Source: Amphiduros pacificus (lineage: Eukaryota; Annelida; Polychaeta; Phyllodocida; Hesionidae). From it: a stretch of 64,000 bases of DNA. The notes under the pieces are model-generated. The model searched no databases, was not told where the DNA came from, and saw nothing but the letters and a program-made list of their open reading frames with translations. Shown piece by piece: positions 11,401 through 40,757 of this stretch (its first letter is position 1; each line of letters begins with the position of its first letter). Position numbers and translations under genes: made by a program. The DNA lies in contig OX439007.1 in the NCBI GenBank assembly GCA_949316495.1, positions 7,530,049 through 7,594,048 of the forward strand, written 5' to 3'.

Positions 11401-13002
11401 TTTATGAATGCAACATTTAGACAGTCATCATGATACTTCACGATATTAGACGATTTAGATAATTTAGAAATTAATAAATCATCTTTAACATCAGATTCAT
11501 CATTAACACAATTAATTTCCAAAGGTTTTCCTGCAGGAGATGAACAATTAATACTATTTAAAGTAATAGTGTTACTATTTAAACTAGTAGTGTTCCAATC
11601 ACTGGTTAAATTTGCGTTTATGCTTGATAGCATATCCATATTAGAAGTGTCTCCAATCTTATGCTCTGAAGGCATTGTTCTATCTAAGAAAACTTTATCA
11701 CACTCTAATTCTATTTTTAAATTCTGGAGGGTGCAATCACCACGTATTGGAAAAAACCGGCTGGACTCCGCTGTAGAGAACACGCATTCGGGTTTCATAT
11801 GATTGGCAGCAGAACCACTAGGCTCCGCCCCCTCAGCCGAAGAATAATTACTAAGACATTCAAAAGTGTTGTGAGTCTTCATGACGGAGAGAGCCGAAGG
11901 CATGTAAACAAACTCCGCAGGTTGCTCATTAACATAATTCAAGACGAGGTCAGGGGAAGTTAGATTGATCTGGAGACGCCCTGAATGTACAAAATGGCGG
12001 ACAAAAACTTTCTCGGGGATTTTGCAATCGAAATTTCCCGCAGTATTCATACAAAACCAATTGTCATCCCTCAATTTAGTTTTATTTGGACGAGTTTTAT
12101 GTCCGGCCATGATTTCATGCACAGGTTGAGGCTTACTTTTCTTAACATAAGTATATTTCGAAGAAAAACAGTTCTCGTACATGTTATAATGTTTCCGGTA
12201 CGTGGGAGGCAAGCAAGTTCGATCCACTGATCGAGAGATTTCAGAGACTGCAGAATTATCGGTTGAAAGGCATAGAAAAACTGTGGTCATGCGTTTACAT
12301 ACCTCTGAGAAAAATTCAAACTTTCTCAAAAATTTAAAAGTTAGACTGAAAAGAATATTTTCCTCGCCGGAAAGGCCTCTGCTAATAGGAGAAGGAATAT
12401 TAATATTCATTTCAAAATTAATATCTAAATAATTTAAACTGAGGGCAGATTTAGGGAGGGAAGACGATTTAAGCAACATCAGATGATATTTGCACAGGAT
12501 TAAACTATCTTTACTAAGCCTAATATCATTTTTAAGAGAATTAGCAAGATAAACGAAATTTTTAATTCTATCACCTTTTAATATTTTAGAAGAAAAACAT
12601 TGACAAGAAATAATCTTTAAAGATTTTATTGCAGAAACACAATTATTTTCATTCATTACAGCCTGACCAGGTAGAAAACCATCAGAGATGATTTTTGCAC
12701 ATTCAAGATCAGGTAATAAGAAAAAGTCATGAGCATTAATTAATCTAATACCATGATTGGGAAGGCTAATGAGATTACGCACATTAACAGAATTCCTACA
12801 ATCATGTGAGTTAAAATATATCCAGTCATTGGTAAAGTTACCAGAGCATGTCCGCATATTGAGGAGTGTACATTTTTTAATGTTCAAATCATTCTCAATG
12901 TTTTTACCATTATCAATGTTCATTTCATTACTAATGTTCATTTCATTTCCAATATCCATGTCAGATCCAGTGTACATCAGATCCAGATCCAGTGTGATCT
13001 GA
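8425..13002 (-). mobile_element. CR1/L2-type LINE, apparently full length
   Basis: A non-LTR retrotransposon on the minus strand. Its 3' end (left side) finishes in an A/T simple repeat of TATTATT type after GCGCTATATAAATATTTA, a tail style known from the L2/CR1 group. Its 5' end is close to 13000, just upstream of the ORF start. It sits inside the 39-bp minisatellite, which continues on both sides. No clear target-site duplication is visible, and about four bases of the repeat unit seem to be missing at the junction. The exact 5' boundary is uncertain by some tens of bases. Confidence 0.9.
8523..12977 (-). CDS. LINE polyprotein: AP-type endonuclease and reverse transcriptase
   Basis: A single unbroken 1484-residue ORF. 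Residues 1-500 are unrecognised, with a low-complexity Asn/Met-rich start; this part could correspond to an ORF1-like region or an N-terminal extension. Residues about 520-740 are an apurinic-type endonuclease, with AETWL near 552, GDYNFH near 666 and SDHN near 729. Residues about 1005-1300 are reverse transcriptase, with AAFDTIDH near 1104, GVPQGSVLGP near 1158 and the catalytic YADD near 1191. The C-terminal region has the LHWLPV-type segment usual in CR1/L2 elements. The protein would nick target DNA and copy the element RNA there. The absence of stops suggests a young copy that may still be able to move. Host expression cannot be judged from sequence. Confidence 0.93.
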   Translation of the reverse strand: MYTGSDMDIGNEMNISNEMNIDNGKNIENDLNIKKCTLLNMRTCSGNFTNDWIYFNSHDCRNSVNVRNLISLPNHGIRLINAHDFFLLPDLECAKIISDGFLPGQAVMNENNCVSAIKSLKIISCQCFSSKILKGDRIKNFVYLANSLKNDIRLSKDSLILCKYHLMLLKSSSLPKSALSLNYLDINFEMNINIPSPISRGLSGEENILFSLTFKFLRKFEFFSEVCKRMTTVFLCLSTDNSAVSEISRSVDRTCLPPTYRKHYNMYENCFSSKYTYVKKSKPQPVHEIMAGHKTRPNKTKLRDDNWFCMNTAGNFDCKIPEKVFVRHFVHSGRLQINLTSPDLVLNYVNEQPAEFVYMPSALSVMKTHNTFECLSNYSSAEGAEPSGSAANHMKPECVFSTAESSRFFPIRGDCTLQNLKIELECDKVFLDRTMPSEHKIGDTSNMDMLSSINANLTSDWNTTSLNSNTITLNSINCSSPAGKPLEINCVNDESDVKDDLLISKLSKSSNIVKYHDDCLNVAFINTQSVRNKIFQVKDYIMENKIDIMFIAETWLNDIKDKKLIDDLRDNNYEILKESRKRRSGGGLAAIFRKELDIKKENIFPVTTMEKMDISISFQNKKMNFVIVYRPEPSKKNPYLMSAFFDELSNMLSYYKFLNHEVYLLGDYNFHMNNTSKPNVKKMNLVLELYGCQQLITEPTHILGNTLDLLIKFSEHDKLQSYSVGEFLSDHNVIKCSFRFRNVIITKKSISFRKLKSIDLNKFKLDMDCFLNENYDKTMNLSELVGLYEKTTKVLDNHAPIINRNIKIRKPCPWFSDELQSEKRLKRKLERKMTKTKLHIDSELYKSQRNKYNSLIVSTRGSFYGNIIRENYNDPKKMYNVINKLMHRNDDTPFPETDDYENLANEFNNFFIKKVDKIRLELDKDAPSLISDTLPLNPSGQDNVFQKWNKFKLLSLQEVKAIIKKSARKSCELDPIPTWLIYECLDTFLPIITEIINKSLFLAFFPEEYKIAIIRPLLKKLGLELIKNNYRPVSNLKYIAKLIERAVANQLFMHLEMNDIRNIFQSAYKIFHSTETALLRVQNDILRDLDDGRIVLLVLLDLSAAFDTIDHTILLNRLESRCGIGGDVLKWFKSYLTNREQYVTINGKFSKNVKLKFGVPQGSVLGPILFTIYMSPIADIMRKFGLSYHIYADDTQLYLSFNPDDSYEIKFNYDNIEKCIRCIRDFLYTNKMKLNDGKTEFLVATKMRYKFKEVDKIPDHIKIGEMDIYKSKTVKDLGVILDDKMSLKDHISQICKKGYFHLKNVASIRNCLDEKSTNILMHAFITSNLDYCNSLLAGLPMNDIMKLQKLQNMAARLVCKTKKYDHITPILRKLHWLPVPARIEFKILLLTWKTLNNMAPKYLSDLISYKNNTRSLRSISSRELVIPSTHLKNYGDRSFAYIAPSLWNKMPVAVREIDKIDSFKSKLKTFLFRKYYDGTDTLIS

Positions 13003-13372
13003 TATATACAGGCAAGTAGGCTACATACTCATGTACCTGATATATACAGGCAAGTAGGCTACACACTCATGTACCCTGATATATACAGGCAAGTAGGCTA
13101 CACAATTCACCCTGATATATACAGGCAAGTAGGCTACACACTCATGTACCCTGATATATACAGTCAAGTAGGCTACATACTCATGTACCCTGATATATAC
13201 AGGCAAGTAGGCTACACACTCATGTACCCTGATATATACAGTCAGGTAGGCTACATACTCATGTACCCTGATATATACAGGCAAGTAGGCTACACACTCA
13301 TGTACCATGATATATACAGGCAAGTAGGCTACACACTCATGTACCCTGATATATATAGGCATGATATAAAGT
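13003..13372 (+). repeat. 39-bp minisatellite, right part
   Basis: About nine more copies of the same 39-bp unit, including the same shortened variant (CACAATTCACCC) found left of the LINE. This shows that the two parts were one array before the LINE inserted, or share recent turnover. Confidence 0.94.
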
Positions 13373-13375
13373 CGG

Positions 13376-13403
13376 GTATATATATATATATATATATATA
13401 TAA
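13376..13403. repeat. (TA)n microsatellite
   Basis: About 13 TA units directly after the minisatellite. Confidence 0.95.
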
Positions 13404-14519
13404 TGGAGAAATGTGGGTTCGTCATAAAGATAAAAATGTGACAAATTTAGTTCAAAAATTAAAAATTGCAATATCACGAAATTTGAAAAAATGCTGTCAC
13501 AATAAATTGTGTCCGTTTGAGCTGTTAGTTGTACTTTTGCACTATTTACCAACTCTTCACGTATCTCTCTGGTGCATATGTGACCCATGTCACGTTCTGC
13601 CTCTATTAATACCTTATGTACCCTCCCAATTTGCCACTTTTTCTCGTGTCATGAATCATGAGATACTCGTATTTACACCTAGTATTACTTCATAAAACCA
13701 TATTTTGAAAAAAAATGCACGTTTTTTTAAATGATCAGGGCCATGTGTCCATAAAAGATGCTCCAAATACTGTGTTCAGTGTACGATAAAGTCCCAATGA
13801 ATGAAGATCAGTGTTCAAGAGGCCTTAGAAAAAACACATTAACTAGGAAACATATATTTCCTTAATTCAAAATAATGGGCCTCATCTAAATGTTAAGTTT
13901 TCTGTCAAAATGATAGAAAGAAACAATTTCTAATTAAACATATGTAATCAATGCCAATATATCTTTGTGATTTATATAATAAATACTTTCCCTTTTGAAT
14001 TTTGGCACCACAACGTAACCTTAAGTAAAGTTATTTGGTAAAATAACATGGTATCAGATGGGAAGCACGCATCGTGTGTTAAAGGCATCATAGCATTCAG
14101 GCTAACTCATAAAAGTCTCCACATGTTATGCTATAGAATTATACCTTCTTCTTCAACCATGAGATCGTGACAACTGCGTGGAGCATTGAATTTGTAACCT
14201 AATTTAAATGTCTATTTACATACATACACAGGAAAAGTTACATATATTATAACCAGTCCTTATCCTGGAAATAATTTGGTTATGTAGTTACCGAAGATGA
14301 ATATTTTAATTAGATGAGTGGAACATGTACATGTGTGAGCTTTACCTTTCACACTATTGGTCCCATCCAAACGTTAATTTACATACGTATATATATTTCA
14401 GTTAAGATATTCACAGCACACCACGGCTTTGGGATTTGCTAAAATTATGCAGCGTTCAAAATTGGAAAATAAAATGAAGTTCTCACTACTCCCTTGAGAA
14501 TATCATAGCAGACTTTCAG
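13404..14519. other. Unassigned sequence upstream of the gene A membrane exon
   Basis: AT-rich sequence, probably an intron of gene A. I found no exon with matching phase, no signal-peptide exon and no repeat of note. Confidence 0.5.
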
Positions 14520-14859
14520 GAGGTCAATATGGAGAATTTATCGACTGCGGCGCCTCCTACCGAGGAAGACTGCGATAAGAGGGTATTATGTAAGTCATGG
14601 CTTAAAACTCACCTCTCCTAGAATCTATAATAAATATTGCTTTGATTGGTTTGATTAACATTATATACTGATTACCCTGTCTCCTTTACCTTCACAATGT
14701 ACATCTTGGGTATGGATGGTTATGAAACTATCAACAAGACTTATTCCTTGTATTTCAGCTGTTGGACTTGGTATTGGTATTCCATTTGGCATTCTAATAA
14801 TTCTCAACATTATCTGCTTCTGCAGAGTCAGGTAAGGGCATCTTACACCATGATTATAT

Positions 14860-14927
<68 letters not shown>

Positions 14928-16009
14928 CTGTGTTTGTGTCTGTGTTTGTACATCTTTATATCATTAGTGCACATATGTTTAAGAAGTACACTAATTGCCA
15001 CAATAATTGTACATATCTATATAGACATTATGAGGCATCACTCGATAAGAATTGCCGCAAATAGTGTACATCTATGCATGTATCAATAGAGACATCTGAA
15101 TATGAATGACATTTTTGTGCCAATATTGTACTTCTAAAAAATTGATATCTTTTTGGGTATATCTGTATCTCAATGGATACAGATGTCCTAACAATGTCCA
15201 TATATTGTATCATATCTATGATAATTCAGTTAATATTCACTCTTCAATTACAATCTTCACTACTAGCGCACCTCATGAAAAGTACATATTTAAATCGTTG
15301 CTTGATAATTTAAGACCAATTTTGCAAACAAAACAGGCGTATTGAAAAACTTAACACTTTCTTCCATATTTCCAGGAAAAAGTTCCGAGAGAGTGTTAGC
15401 GTCCGTATGCGTAGACTTTCAACAAGATTTTTTCATGAGAAGAAGAGGAAAGTATCATCCCCAAGCAGCGAGATGGGGAACGGCAGCGCTGGTTACTCAA
15501 CGAATTCCGCCACCAGAGGGCAGCAGTCAGGTCCGGAAACACAAGCCCAGGTCAATGCCGGTTATCACGAGGACTTCCCGTCTCCGGCCCCGCCCCTGCC
15601 CCACGACGCACCAGCTAAACCCAACTATGTGAACATACCCAGGACCTCAGAGTCTCACCCAGACAACCAGCCTGCTGGGGAGGAACCTGCGTACGTCGAC
15701 ATGACCGCTAGTCAGAAAAGGAAGACTGGCAAGAAAAATGTGGGATTTGGTGAGAAAACGGATTATGAATATGTGGACGTTCAGTTTGATACTGCAAAGA
15801 AGAAACCAAAGCCTTTGACAAGGAAGAAGAAAAAAGCCGCCCAGGAGAAACAAGCTGGTGAAGCTGCGGAAGGAGACAATTCCATATCCTCACTAGGTGG
15901 CAGCACTGAAAAAATGCCGCCAGGGGACGCGGCAGACCAGTCTGACAATGACAGTGATGACTATCTCCGTGTTGAGATGGATTCCGATGTTTTTCTGCCA
16001 CCAGATTAG
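14520..16009 (+). CDS. Gene A: 3' part of a type I membrane receptor with a tyrosine-rich tail
   Basis: Three coding exons join in frame: 14520-14589, 14759-14831 and 15376-16009 (stop TAG), with canonical AG/GT borders. The first codes for a short Thr/Pro/Glu stalk. The second is a membrane helix (GLGIGIPFGILIILNII) followed by Cys and basic residues. The last is a 210-residue cytoplasmic tail. The tail holds YVNI (GRB2-SH2 type YxN), YVDM (PI3-kinase p85 type YxxM), YEYVDV and YLRV, plus basic stretches such as TRKKKK that could be a nuclear signal or bind membrane lipid. Exon 1 is open in phase 0 upstream of its ATG at 14529, so it is probably internal, with the ectodomain and signal peptide further left or outside the window. 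If that ATG is the true start, the protein would be 255 aa with almost no ectodomain. Splicing is inferred. SH2 roles follow from motif knowledge only. Confidence 0.8.
14864..14944. repeat. (TA)n(TG)n microsatellite in a gene A intron
   Basis: A pure TA tract passes into TG and then degenerate TGTGTC/TGTTTG units, within the intron after the membrane exon. Confidence 0.95.
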
Positions 16010-16411
16010 ACACGGAAATAGCAATAATAGTAAACAATATTAGGCAAAACTACTGTGATTTAGTTATCAGGTATTAGGTCTATCACCACAGCTTGAAATG
16101 TTAAAGAAGGAAGAAGAAAGAACCTTGCTTACTTGTGGAGAGCTCCGTTCCAACCAATTATACTCCCCGACTCTGGTGAGTGGGAGTTGTTTTGCAACAA
16201 ATTAACAAGGACATGGACTAGACAGGGGATGGTCATATTGAGAGGAATCTACCCCTATAGCTATGTGTGCATATAGACCACATCTCACAATGGCTGGACA
16301 GAGGTCTCAGCTCTCAGTTATTACTTGTGATCACCCACTGTACGCGTTTAGTGTTTTTTATGGCACCCATCTTTAGATTTACATCCTTAAAAAACACTGC
16401 CTTCCAATCAG

Positions 16412-16418
16412 TGGAATA
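16412..16418 (+). terminator. Candidate polyadenylation signal of gene A
   Basis: AATAAA about 400 bases after the gene A stop codon, the first on this strand. It is not verified by any cleavage-site evidence. Confidence 0.4.
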
Positions 16419-18734
16419 AAGATTGCATTTACATCGTTTCATCATAAGGATTAATACCCAAGAAGTATTGTATCCTTTTAACTTAATTATTGCGTTCTAT
16501 GTGAACTATTGCATTTTGTCTGTTAACAAATGCGTTCAGGTTTGATTAAAAAGCAAACTTTGCCTTATGTCAGGAAAAAAAAGGATTATCATAAATTGAA
16601 AAAGGGTTAATACAACTCAGCGAGTTTTCAAGTATGAAATAGTGTGGCTCCACCTCAGCATTGAAATCTCGGACATTCAGTGCACCATTGTTGTAATATC
16701 TTGTAATTGCTTCAGATTAAGTCTTTCAGAAAAGGGAGGGTGGTAGTAACTGAGTGGCTGCCATATTGGATTTGTAATAACAACTCAAGAATTCCCTGAT
16801 TGACAAACATTTCATTTCAGGAAGGAATGTTTGGGCGAGTCAGTCAGCCGCCATATTGGATACATTATTTGTAACATTTACTGAACCTCGATTTGCAAAA
16901 CTAGTTAAATACTAAAATTATCATTAATAAGGCAATTGCAGGCATAAGCAAGAGATACTCACAAATATTATCAAAAAACAGTGACTTTTATTCATTTCAA
17001 TGGATGATAACTCACCAATTCACTAATATTAATATTACATTATACAGTTCTGATTTGAATCTGATGTAAGTATATATATATAGACCGCAATGTGAAAAAA
17101 CACATTTTTACAATAAAATCGCTTGCCTTTATGTGTACCAAGATAATATTTTGATCTTCACATCAAAGTTATCTTATATTGATTTTTAGATTTTATTTGT
17201 TAATATTCTAACATTTAATAATATTCCTGTACATATTGTATATAGTATATGTAAACGATATTTTAATACAATGCCAAAATCAGCAATAAATTATTTTTTA
17301 TAAATATATTAATAAACATCTTTTTTTTCATACAATTAACTTGTGTTTTTTGTTCTTGTTTTGTTTGCGGGTATGTGTTTAGGATCTTGTGTATTGTCAT
17401 GATATCTGGATTAAATACAGTACTTGTTTGTATGGAAATGTGGATCCAGGCAAAATGTTGAATGAGCAATCTTGCCATGTGTAAAGGTAAATGCACAGAC
17501 ATGTGAGACAAGTTCATGATAAAACATTTCCGGGGACTTTTGAATTGCACTGAATATATTCATAACGCATCTCAGATCATTTCAATCTTCTCCCTTAATA
17601 CCGAGAATGTCACATTTTATCAATTACAAAATCAACAAAATGAGGAAAAGGGAATTTGGTGTTTAATGGTTTCCTTTTTGTTCACCCCTGTGTGGGCTAC
17701 ATCTATCTGCTTCAATGTGGCATGCATATACATGTTAACTGTGATTCATGTATGATGCACTGTGTAAGATTAATCTTAACTATTTTCTGGTACATGATTC
17801 ACTATATTTTGCTACATAAAAAATTCAAATCAAAGTTGAAATATGGAAGTAAAATCTCTTCTGTGGAGGCATAAAATGGGACGAATCAACAATGCTATGC
17901 CATTAACAATATAAATAACAATTGTCAGCTGTGATATGCTTTGCTCATTGCATGAAAATACCCCCCCCCCCCCAAAGTTTAAATTCAAACATTATTTGTT
18001 ATGCCATCAAAATGTTTTGATGCAATATTCGTGACAGTCACCATGCTTTCACAGCTTTTCTACAGCTATTACTAATGATGTTGACTCTAACACAATACGT
18101 GTGCATGCATTAATTCTCCACTATGCCCCATTCCCCTACAACTGTTCCTTACATTACTCCAATGTTTCACCTCCTTAGGTCAAGTATTTCATTCATAAAA
18201 ACATAGCATTCTTAACGTTTAAGTGGTTTTCCTTATTCTGTGAATTTCGTCTTTTTCAAATAAGTATTGTTCACATCAGTGATTGAATCCTTTACTTTTA
18301 TGTTTGGATTTTGAGATAACGATTTAAACCATGCAATAAATCATATTTTTCACTGACTCCGCATCATTCGTCAAAAAAGATATTTAAACCATTTAAGGTG
18401 CCATGAACAGACCTTGTCTGATTTAACACTATACAATGGTTTATCATTATCACTATGTTTTTTACATGTTCAGGGGTAACCCAAAATGTACCCCGTCAAA
18501 TCTTAGATCTTCACTGATACATCCCCATTTGCAATGATAGGAACCCCTTTTGCAAGGATAGGAAATTAATAAACAGATTATGAACCTTCTGAGGACATAC
18601 ATGAGTCATAATATTCCGAAGCTTAAATTAAACTTCACTTCCTGTAGAATTATTGCTCAGAAGTTTTCAAAATCTGGTGCCTTTATCAAATGAGCCACGC
18701 GACAACATTTGGATACAGTCTGATGGGTACACCT

Positions 18735-18752
18735 GCTGCCATCTGGTGTCCA
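18735..18752 (-). promoter_or_regulatory. CTCF-core-like site upstream of gene B
   Basis: Read on the minus strand it gives ACACCAGATGGCAGC, one mismatch from the animal CTCF core CCASYAGRKGGCRS. It lies about 0.5 kb before the gene B start codon. Binding is untested. Confidence 0.35.
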
Positions 18753-19251
18753 CATCTAGCACTTGCATTAAATAAACAAGACAGCACTTTTCAAATATTA
18801 TAACATAGAAAATAGTTATCTTCATTCCACATCATGAGCAATCGGGATATACTTGTATGTTATCTATGTGTTACTGATGTAAAGAAGGGTTTTAAATGAG
18901 ATAAAATGAGAAAATGAAACAGTGGTGAATGATTGCTTCATAGTGACCATCAACTCTCTCCACTGTCTGAGTGTGACATTGCTGTATTAGATGTCACCAC
19001 TGCCTGAGTGTGAGTGACTGGGGCCTGTGTGGCCAGTTTATGATCACATATAAAGTTTACGTCAGTAACACAGATGATATCTCTCTTTATGTATATACCT
19101 GAGTGTGTCATGGCTGATGGGAGGTTGATAGCAAGAAGACAAAGGTCAATCACCAAGCCACTGACCAGTAGAGATAGCCCTCATGACATCTTCTCGCCAT
19201 AAAGAGACATAACACATAATAATATTGGGAGGATTGATGTAGGAAGAAAGG

Positions 19252-36731
<17,480 letters not shown>

Positions 36732-36737
36732 TGTCAT

Positions 36738-36945
36738 ATGGCACCAGGTGGCAGCACAGGAAACTGTCACATGATGTATATTGATACACCTGGAGTGTGA
36801 GCAAAGATGGCTGAATGTGATGGTGTCATTTACCACCAGGTGGCAGCACAGGAAACTGTCACATGATGTGTATTGATACACTTGGAGTGTGAGCAAAGAT
36901 GGCTGAATGTGATGGTGTCATTTACCAACAGGTGGCAGCACTGGA
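36738..36945 (+). repeat. ~93-bp tandem repeat carrying CTCF-like cores, gene B 3' region
   Basis: Two full copies and the start of a third, each beginning with ACCAGGTGGCAGCA or a near match and continuing with GGAAACTGTCACATGATG. It starts seven bases after the gene B stop codon, so it is likely in the 3'UTR. The second copy (36833-36846) matches the CTCF core at all 14 positions. Confidence 0.85.
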
Positions 36946-38184
36946 AACTCACAAAACATATATACATGTATATATACACCTTAAATGTGAGGCAGGATGG
37001 CAAAATGAGATGTGGGCTGTTATTTGTCCCATGTGTGAACCAGGAGAGGCCTCCGAGTCTGCATGAATGTCCCTGTGAGGCAGGATGTCTCACTCACTCT
37101 CTTTAGTAGGATTAAATGTTGTCTGCAAATGTTAAGGAGAGCTACCAATTTTCAAGTATGCATGCTGGGATATGATTGTAGACATGACATCTTATATTAT
37201 GACTGCCATGTTCTGTGGTGTGAAGGGAATACATTAAAATTTAGGCAACAAATACATGTACACAGGAAAAAAACTGATCAGTTAGGAATCTTGAGAAGAA
37301 AAGAAAGACAATTATGGATGGAATTAATTGATTGAAAGAAAATGACATGTCAATAATCCAAGCTCGCATATCTATAAAGTTAACCCATGCATGACATTTT
37401 AAACATACCAGGTGGCAGCAGGGCCCACTTGAGCAGTGAGAATTAACCTTTACCACAATTTCAGGATAAAATTCACTTGAGGAATTTGAGATTAAATTAA
37501 TTCATGCCATGGACCATATATCTCACAATGATATCTTGTGCAACATTCATGTGAACACCTACAATCATCTCAAATGGTTTTGCCCTGAGTCACTTTCTAC
37601 GACCATACTGGGTCATGAAACTCACGTAGATCCAAATATTTGAGAAATTGTGATAACAATGTACTGTACAGTTATTTTTCCCACCAGGTGACAGCACCTT
37701 ATGGTTTATTTGCTACTGAAGACACCATCCACAAACTCTCAGGCACATATGCATGTCTCTTTTTATGTATTATATTCTTTTGCACCCGCTCCAATTTTTT
37801 ATGTTCAAAATGGCAGTTTGATATATTATAAGGCTATTTGTGTTGATGTTGATGATAGTTTCTGGCCTCGGCCATTCTCCACATCACTCTGAGTTTGTAC
37901 CACGACCTCTGTGACCCGTGTCTTGACCCTTGACATAAACAATGAAGGGTTTTCAGTGAGATTTAGAGGTATTTTATATTAGTCAAGACGAGATTGTTAT
38001 TGTTCGGTAAAAACCTGGTTCAGAGCCAAACCTTCTGTGTCCACCTTTTAATGGGATCCCAAAGTGTATGGGTCATATAGGAAATACAAAAATAAGTGCA
38101 AAATAAATATAATTTATGATTTATACTGATTATACATACTGATTATATGTAAAATGTCAACAAATTACTGTATGATTGTTTTAC
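36946..38184. other. 3' region of gene B and intergenic DNA
   Basis: No gene seen. Contains copy 2 of the dispersed CTCF-core module (37392-37445) and another CCACCAGGTGACAG at 37681-37694. No clear AATAAA close to the stop; the first obvious AT-rich signal is far downstream, near 38100. Confidence 0.5.
37392..37445 (+). repeat. Dispersed ~45-bp module with CTCF-like core, copy 2
   Basis: TACCAGGTGGCAGCAGGGCC, then CACTTGAGCAGTGAGAATT; nearly the same as the module before gene B exon 2 at 28791-28850. Confidence 0.7.
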
Positions 38185-38700
38185 TATATGGTCATGCATA
38201 GCCATTGCATGGCACTATGTAGTCATGCATAGCCACTGCTTGGCACTATGTGGTCATGCATAGTCATTGCTTGGCACTATGTAGTCATACATAGCCATTG
38301 CATGGCACTATGTAGTCATACATAGCCATTGCATGGCACTATGTAGTCATGCATAGCCATTGCATGGCACTATGTAATCATGCATAGCCATTGCTTGGCA
38401 CTATGTAGTCATGCATAGTCATTGCTTGGCACTATGTAGTCATACATAGCCATTGCATGGCACTATGTAGTCATGCATAGCCAATGCTTGGCACTATGTG
38501 GTCATGCATAGCCATTGCTTGGCACTACGTGGTCATGCATAGCCATTGCGTGGCACTATGTAGTCATGCATAGTCATTGCTTTGCACTATGTAGTCATGC
38601 ATAGCCATTGCTTGGCACTACGTGGTCATGCATAGCCATTGCGTGGCACTATGTGGTCATGCATAGCCATTGCTTGGCACTATGTAGTCATACATTCCCC
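38185..38700 (+). repeat. 31-bp minisatellite
   Basis: About 16 copies of GTCATGCATAGCCATTGCTT followed by GGCACTATGTA, between genes B and C. Confidence 0.95.
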
Positions 38701-39370
38701 ATTCCTGGCCAAAGATATTCACACCACGGCCCTGTATGACCTCATTTGATCACATTTATATGTTTTTTATGGGTCAGCATGGTGACCAGTCCCAACAAAA
38801 TGACCTTTTCATAAAAATCTAATATTAAGGACATTGTTTAAAATCTATTTTATTTTTGGTTATACAGAACATGAAAATTGCTACACCCTTCATTTACAAG
38901 GAACAATCACTTAAAATACACACAAAGGTATTGGTAATAAATTATGTCATTTCTAAATTCTATTTAATCCAGAGATGACAAAGAGATCGAAAAAGTACAG
39001 ATCACCATTTGTTATCAATACCAATTGTAAAAATCAAATATAATGCAAAACTTACAACTATCAAGATAAAAAATGACTTGAATTAAGATGACTCTTCTGT
39101 GTTTTAAGGGTTGCCAAGAACCTACTTACTCATACCAGTTACCTGGCTGAGGGCAAATCATTATCTTTGATAACATTTTGAAATGTGCCAACCAATATTA
39201 AAGATAATGTCAATATAAATGTATAAAGAGAATTTTCATTGAATCGTTAATGTAACATGTTATAACTCATTAATATGCAATTATAATAAATCAGTTAACT
39301 TTTTATGACAAATCTCTCTTGTTCAAACATGTTTATTCACAGCCACTGCTGACTGATGAACCACATCCCC

Positions 39371-39608
<238 letters not shown>

Positions 39609-40670
39609 AATCTAAATAACAAAGTGTTAGTAATATATTGCGACCACAATTTTTTTTAGATACTCATAGATATACCACAGACAACTGCATAAATCTTAAC
39701 ACTCATGCTCTGGCAATAATGCATACGGCATGCTTTTTTAAAAACACAAATATAAGTCCAATTGGGAAAGGCAATTAAGGCATAGACTGCATCATCAATG
39801 GGATGTTATTTGAAAAGAAGATACCAAAAAAATCAATTTGAGTTAATAGGCAAAGTAAAGAAATATATAAATCACAAGTGCAATTGACAGCAGGATGTTT
39901 AAAACTGACATCATTATTTCATACACAATAGCAGATTTTCATAATCAAACACATCTTCAGCAGACAACATTTGGCAAGATTTACTGCCAGGCCATTTGAT
40001 ATTTAGGGGATGGAGAAATATAAATATCATTTTCTAAAACAAAAACTGCATACAAATTCTTTTCTTTAAGAAGACTTTCTTGTTAATCTCCCACACATGG
40101 CCCATACAAAGACTTCTCTCACAATGATCGGTATTTTCTCTTTAAGGAACAACACATTATGTGATAAACTAAGAAAAGGAGGCACAGTCTCTTATTTACA
40201 TTGATGAGTAGCATACAAAACTAATCAATACATAATAATCTAATCATTATTGGCACCAGAATATGCTAAGGTAAATACATTACCCATATATGTTACCCAT
40301 CACATTGGTAAATGATTAATTGTCAACACATTACCATTGCTTGACAGACCGGTCATGATTAAACAATAGTGCTAAAATATCAACGCATTACATGTTTGGC
40401 CATGAAGAGATTTTAAGGTAAATCATGATCTGCTTGCACCCACCATGTTTTTTTATTGCTTTCAGAGCTTGGCTAACACTGTAACAAATGAACACAATAG
40501 GTGCGGATGCTTTTGGGACCATGCCCCACTTAACTTTTTAATCTCCTACACTGGTTCAATGGATACAAAAGAAAAATCCTTTCAAAGTTTGGTATTTGTC
40601 GTGTGTAACTGTTTTGCACAAAGAATAATCATAATAATTATTACATGAAAAGTTGGCATGATATCCATTA

Positions 40671-40671
<1 letters not shown>

Positions 40672-40752
<81 letters not shown>
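40672..40752. repeat. (TA)n microsatellite
   Basis: About 80 bases of TA, followed by degenerate TATATT sequence. Confidence 0.96.

Positions 40753-40757
<5 letters not shown>

Larger units (their letters stand above)
16010..19251. other. 3' region of gene A and intergenic DNA before gene B
   Basis: The gene A 3'UTR presumably starts here. The first AATAAA is near 16413 and is a candidate polyadenylation signal. A short duplicated phrase about GCCATATTGGAT occurs near 16760 and 16850. There is a poly-C run near 17960. A CTCF-core-like site lies at 18735-18752, and ATATAAAG at 19048-19055 is a possible TATA box for gene B. No other gene is supported. Confidence 0.55.

Noticed and set aside
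11569-12432. Plus-strand frames opposite the LINE ORF
   Set aside because: Shadows of the 1484-codon minus-strand frame.
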